64,000 nt of DNA, from the NCBI RefSeq assembly GCF_030936135.1, contig NC_082599.1, forward strand, positions 5,628,847 through 5,692,846. Direction: 5' to 3'. The notes beneath the pieces are model-generated. The model did not search any database. It was not told the DNA's origin and was given only the letters and a program-made list of their open reading frames with translations. Shown in pieces: positions 60,395 through 64,000 of the stretch. Source of the DNA: Gavia stellata (taxonomy: Eukaryota > Chordata > Aves > Gaviiformes > Gaviidae). The position numbers and the translations under genes were made by a program. Position 1 is the stretch's first letter, and the number at the start of each line of letters is the position of its first letter.

Positions 60395-63300
60395 CTGTGG
60401 AAAGAAAGCAGAGCCTGCTGTCAGCAGGGGTTCAGTCAGCCTTATCTTTTCTTGGTGAGGGATATTAAGAAATTACTCTTTCTCCTTTTCCTGCAACCTT
60501 TGGAGGATTCCCTTCCCTTTCCCCCCCTCCCCAAACTTTGGTAGTAAAGAAAGCTCAAATCAGAAGGAGGAGAAAGAGCAAGAAATTTTAAAAAGAAAAA
60601 CTCTTTCCCCATGTTCTTTATTTAACAAAGAAGCAGAATATGCACTAGATGCCATACTGTGATATCATGTTTATGAGATACAAATCACTGCCAAGAGTTT
60701 AGTTCCAGTCCTTGGAGCACTCCTGACTTGATCTCTGCCCCCATCTGAGAGTGGGGGAGTGGAGCTGTGCCTCCCTCTGAACATCACCTCACAGGAAAAG
60801 GAGAGGTGACTTCAGTAAGAGGAGGGCAAGGACCAAAACAGTCATGCTTTAGTTTGCAAAAAAGTGAGAAGGTAAAATTTAAAATCCCATATATTCTTCT
60901 CACTCACATTAGTGCAAATTAGGGAGGCAAAGACCAAAGCTTCAGAGCAGTTTGGTGTCACCCATACTCCACCCTCACCCCTGTCAAGGGTACATTTGAC
61001 CCTCTTTGCTGTAAGAAATCAAAACACTGCTTTCAAGACCATCCTTCCCCATTTCCATCTCTGCCCCTCAGCTAGTGGAAATGAGCCCTGAAGTCACACC
61101 AAGTCTGCAAAATGCACATGCAAGGCAATCCAGAAAGAGTGGTGCGTTCAAGAGACTACGTCAAATGCAAGTTACGGAGACACCCCTACACCACCCCTGA
61201 GAGCATGCAGATGCCCTCAAACTGTGCTGAAATCAGGCAAGCTCCCGGCACCGTGCACAGTCTCTTTTTGTCTTTCATGGAGTTGATGGGCCACATAAAA
61301 CACCTACAAAGCACTGAGAGGAAAGGGCAGAAACTGCTTCATCACATTTGACTGCTGAGAAACTTAAAACTGAAGAAACATTAAATACACACAACAGATG
61401 GCAAAAATGTTTGCAAACAGTGTTGGAGTCCATAACCGAGATAGTCTCATTGCATTTTCTTGGGTGGGAGACAGACCAGTTAACGTTTTGCAAACATCTA
61501 CCAGTACCATCTCAGGGCACACATAGAAAAGGCAGCACACCTGAGAGATGTTCTTCTATAACTAGCATGCCAAAAAATACATATAATCACAGGAATTTGA
61601 AAAAAAATTGGCTTAACTTCTCCTTACCTCAATCTGTAAATAACAGGTAAAAATTATTTCCTGTGTCACAGATGTGTGAGATCAATTTTATTTGTGCTTA
61701 TCTTGAAGGAGCTTTGTTGAAAAGTGGTACATGAGTGTAAAATATCCTCACTGTTTATCTGAATAGGAAAAACGTGCCTTTAAACATCCATTTTGTCTGC
61801 TCCTTCATTTAAATTGCTGTAATTTCACCATTAAATTGCCTGGTTCATTCAAAGTCAACACCGCAGAAAAACACAACTCAGCATCCACCCTGCACGTTTT
61901 TAGCATGGCTGCCCTGGGATCATTCAAAATTCATCAGATGCTCATTAGACGTCAAAAAAGTTCCTTTTTTTCCCAAGGCAGTCATGATAATGCTCAGCTG
62001 CTGGGGAAAAGAAAAAAAAAACCACGAACACCCAAAACTTCAGTCTTCAAAAATCAGTGACTTTCCAAAACCAACACTTGACATTTGCTTTAAATTCTCA
62101 CCACATGTTGGGGTGGTCAAACATCTTCCACAGCACTTTGCTGGTTTGGTTCCTATAAAAGAGCATACCGTGAGGACCTTCCTGGAGCTGGCAAACCTCC
62201 TCCCTGACAATTAGGAGCAATTATCTTTGTGTGGTCTTTTACTATCGCTTCATAAAGGCCAACAGTCGATCAGTCGCAGGGGAGGGGAGGAAAAGGTTGG
62301 GTTGGGATGGGCTGCTGTGGAATTACGTTATCTGGCCAATTTACTGCAGAGTGAAAGTTTGTGGTTTTGAGTACTAAAACCATCCTTGAAAGAAAAGGGC
62401 TGCAATTCCCTTGCAGCTGGGCTGCCTTGCTGGTGATTTTGCCTGTTAACTAGGACATTGGGCAAATGATAGTGATCATGCCTTAGGTAGAACTACACCC
62501 TTAATGTAAAGGATGCTATCATGTTTGGACAGATTCAGTTCAGCCAAAAAGTCTAAAGTTTAGTCAGGCTCCTTTTATAGCCAGTGGGAAAAAAAAGAAG
62601 CTTTTGGAACACAAATGTTCTGTCCTATTTAGACAAAAACTTTAGACTAAGATAAAACATACCCTTAATCCATGGCTACAGTGGACCCTTGACCAGAAAG
62701 GAAGTCCAGGATCAGCATCTTAGATGCAAACATGTGCCATGCAGACGGTCCATAAGTAGGTGATTCTCCTCCACTCCCACTCTCTTCTGGTTATGGCAGT
62801 GCAATTGGAAGGATCATCCTGTTGTTCCTCATCACCTGCCAACTGCTCACCACTGCTTGGCTTGTAAGAGTTATTGTCCCTTCAGAATGGCTAGCTAGTC
62901 TGCTTGTGCAATCAATCCCTAAACTTTGGGTTGGCAACGACCTAGCGTTTCCAAGACTAGAAAATCTGATGTTAAATATTGGAAATTTAGAATGGATTCT
63001 TTGGAAAGCATTACCTGGCAAAGTGAATCCACTGGAAAAGAGAGCTGTGTGGGAGGAAAAAAAGATTGAAAACCTGTGTCTGGAAGGGCTGCCTACTCTT
63101 TGGGGTACGCTGAGAAGAGGATGATCGAGGGCACATTGCTCCTCAATGCAAAAAAGGTACAAGGAAGGCTGAAGAGCAGGATTGGTGTCTACTGTAGTCA
63201 CGCAAGAGACAAGGAGAGAAACTATCAACACAGGAACTGTTAAAAAAGCAGGGTAAGGGAGGACAGTTTTTAAAGCTTTCCATAGCTTGGTCGTGTGTAC

Positions 63301-64000
63301 TGCTTTCATCTACCAGTAAAAAAGCTGAAGCCAAAGGAGTCGGCCCAAGCCATCTGCAAATGTTATCTCTTTTCTGGAAAATCTTAGCCCAGCATGAGTA
63401 CATTATCAGCTGCTCCCAGACAGTGAGCGTACTCTATTAGCAGTCCCAAACTAACTGTGTGTTCAGCTGAGCTACCTGCAAGGAGAAATCAGAAATAACT
63501 GGGGGACAGAGACATTTCACAGCAGAAGAACACTTACAGCAAATACCCATCAATCACGTATCCCTGCAACCTCCCTGTTCCTTCCCCATCACGCCACTGC
63601 GGGCAGGTAACCACAAGCAGAAGAGAATCTGGAAAGTTTGCATCTACTTCTCCCGAGTGTTTATGTCTGCTGCAGAGGTGGTTTGTGTAAAGCCCGAAAC
63701 ATGAAGCACAACACAAGGAAGCTTGTGTCCTTCCCGGCCTCCAGACATCAAGTCAAACAGGTTACATCCTGGTCAGCCTTCCTGGCTGCTGCAGATGCCG
63801 CTCAGCCAGTGCCACAGCCGAAGGCTCCCCACTCACATGGACATACAGCAGTGTTCCCTGGAGCTGGTGAAATTATTCCTGTCTGAACTAGTCTCAGGGA
63901 GATGTTAAGAACTTTCTTTTTAATCCTCCTTTCAATTTTCATCACCGGATACTGCCCTTGTGCTCCTCCCTTGCTAATTCCTGGCCCAATGCCCTTCTGT
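60395..64000 (-). other. PLCD1 intron or 5' region, missing exon not found
   Basis: I looked on the - strand for the first half of the PH domain (an exon encoding a Trp-Arg-Arg-Glu-Arg type motif) and did not find it, so the upstream exons lie to the right of the window. The 172-codon open frame at 62791-63309 has no recognisable domain. Confidence 0.6.

Noticed and set aside
62791-63309. 172-codon - strand frame near the right edge as the missing PLCD1 N-terminus
   Set aside because: It lacks any PH-domain motif and does not end in a donor that fits the phase of the 60394 exon.

Overview
The window is nuclear DNA from a vertebrate, almost certainly a bird. Its genes are split by GT-AG introns. 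It carries CR1 retrotransposon 3' ends of several ages, typical of sauropsids, and a solo LTR of a kind I recognise from bird genomes. The presence of that LTR makes me lean to a neoavian rather than a chicken, but this is a soft inference. Nothing bacterial, plasmid or phage-like is present.

Two protein-coding genes account for all the convincing coding sequence, and they point tail to tail. On the + strand, 19 coding exons between 1600 and 25319 join in frame to a complete 863-residue villin-family protein: six gelsolin-like repeats, a Ser/Asn-rich linker and a C-terminal villin headpiece. On the - strand, 13 coding exons between 60394 and 29970 join in frame to 692 residues of phospholipase C delta 1: the second half of the PH domain, EF hands, X and Y catalytic boxes and the C2 domain, through to the stop codon. 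About 68 N-terminal residues, with the promoter, lie beyond the right edge. A villin-like gene (VILL) convergent with PLCD1 is the arrangement known from human 3p22, which is why I call the first gene VILL and not VIL1.

Layout: 1-1586 is upstream of VILL and contains a poly(A) signal at 59-64 that could end the next gene upstream (CTDSPL by synteny). 1587-25319 is VILL. 25320 to about 26480 is its likely 3' UTR. About 26500-29370 is intergenic with no recognisable gene. About 29380-29969 is the PLCD1 3' UTR with a clear poly(A) signal. 29970-60394 is PLCD1. 60395-64000 is PLCD1 intron or upstream sequence, in which I could not find the missing exon.

Both genes relate to phosphoinositides. 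Villins bind actin and PIP2, and PLC delta hydrolyses PIP2. Their adjacency is old vertebrate synteny and need not mean shared regulation. I see no new multi-gene system. The points most worth checking are the altered actin-binding tail of the headpiece, the repeat-encoded linker next to an antisense solo LTR in VILL, and a 29-bp minisatellite beside the acceptor of a PLCD1 C2 exon.
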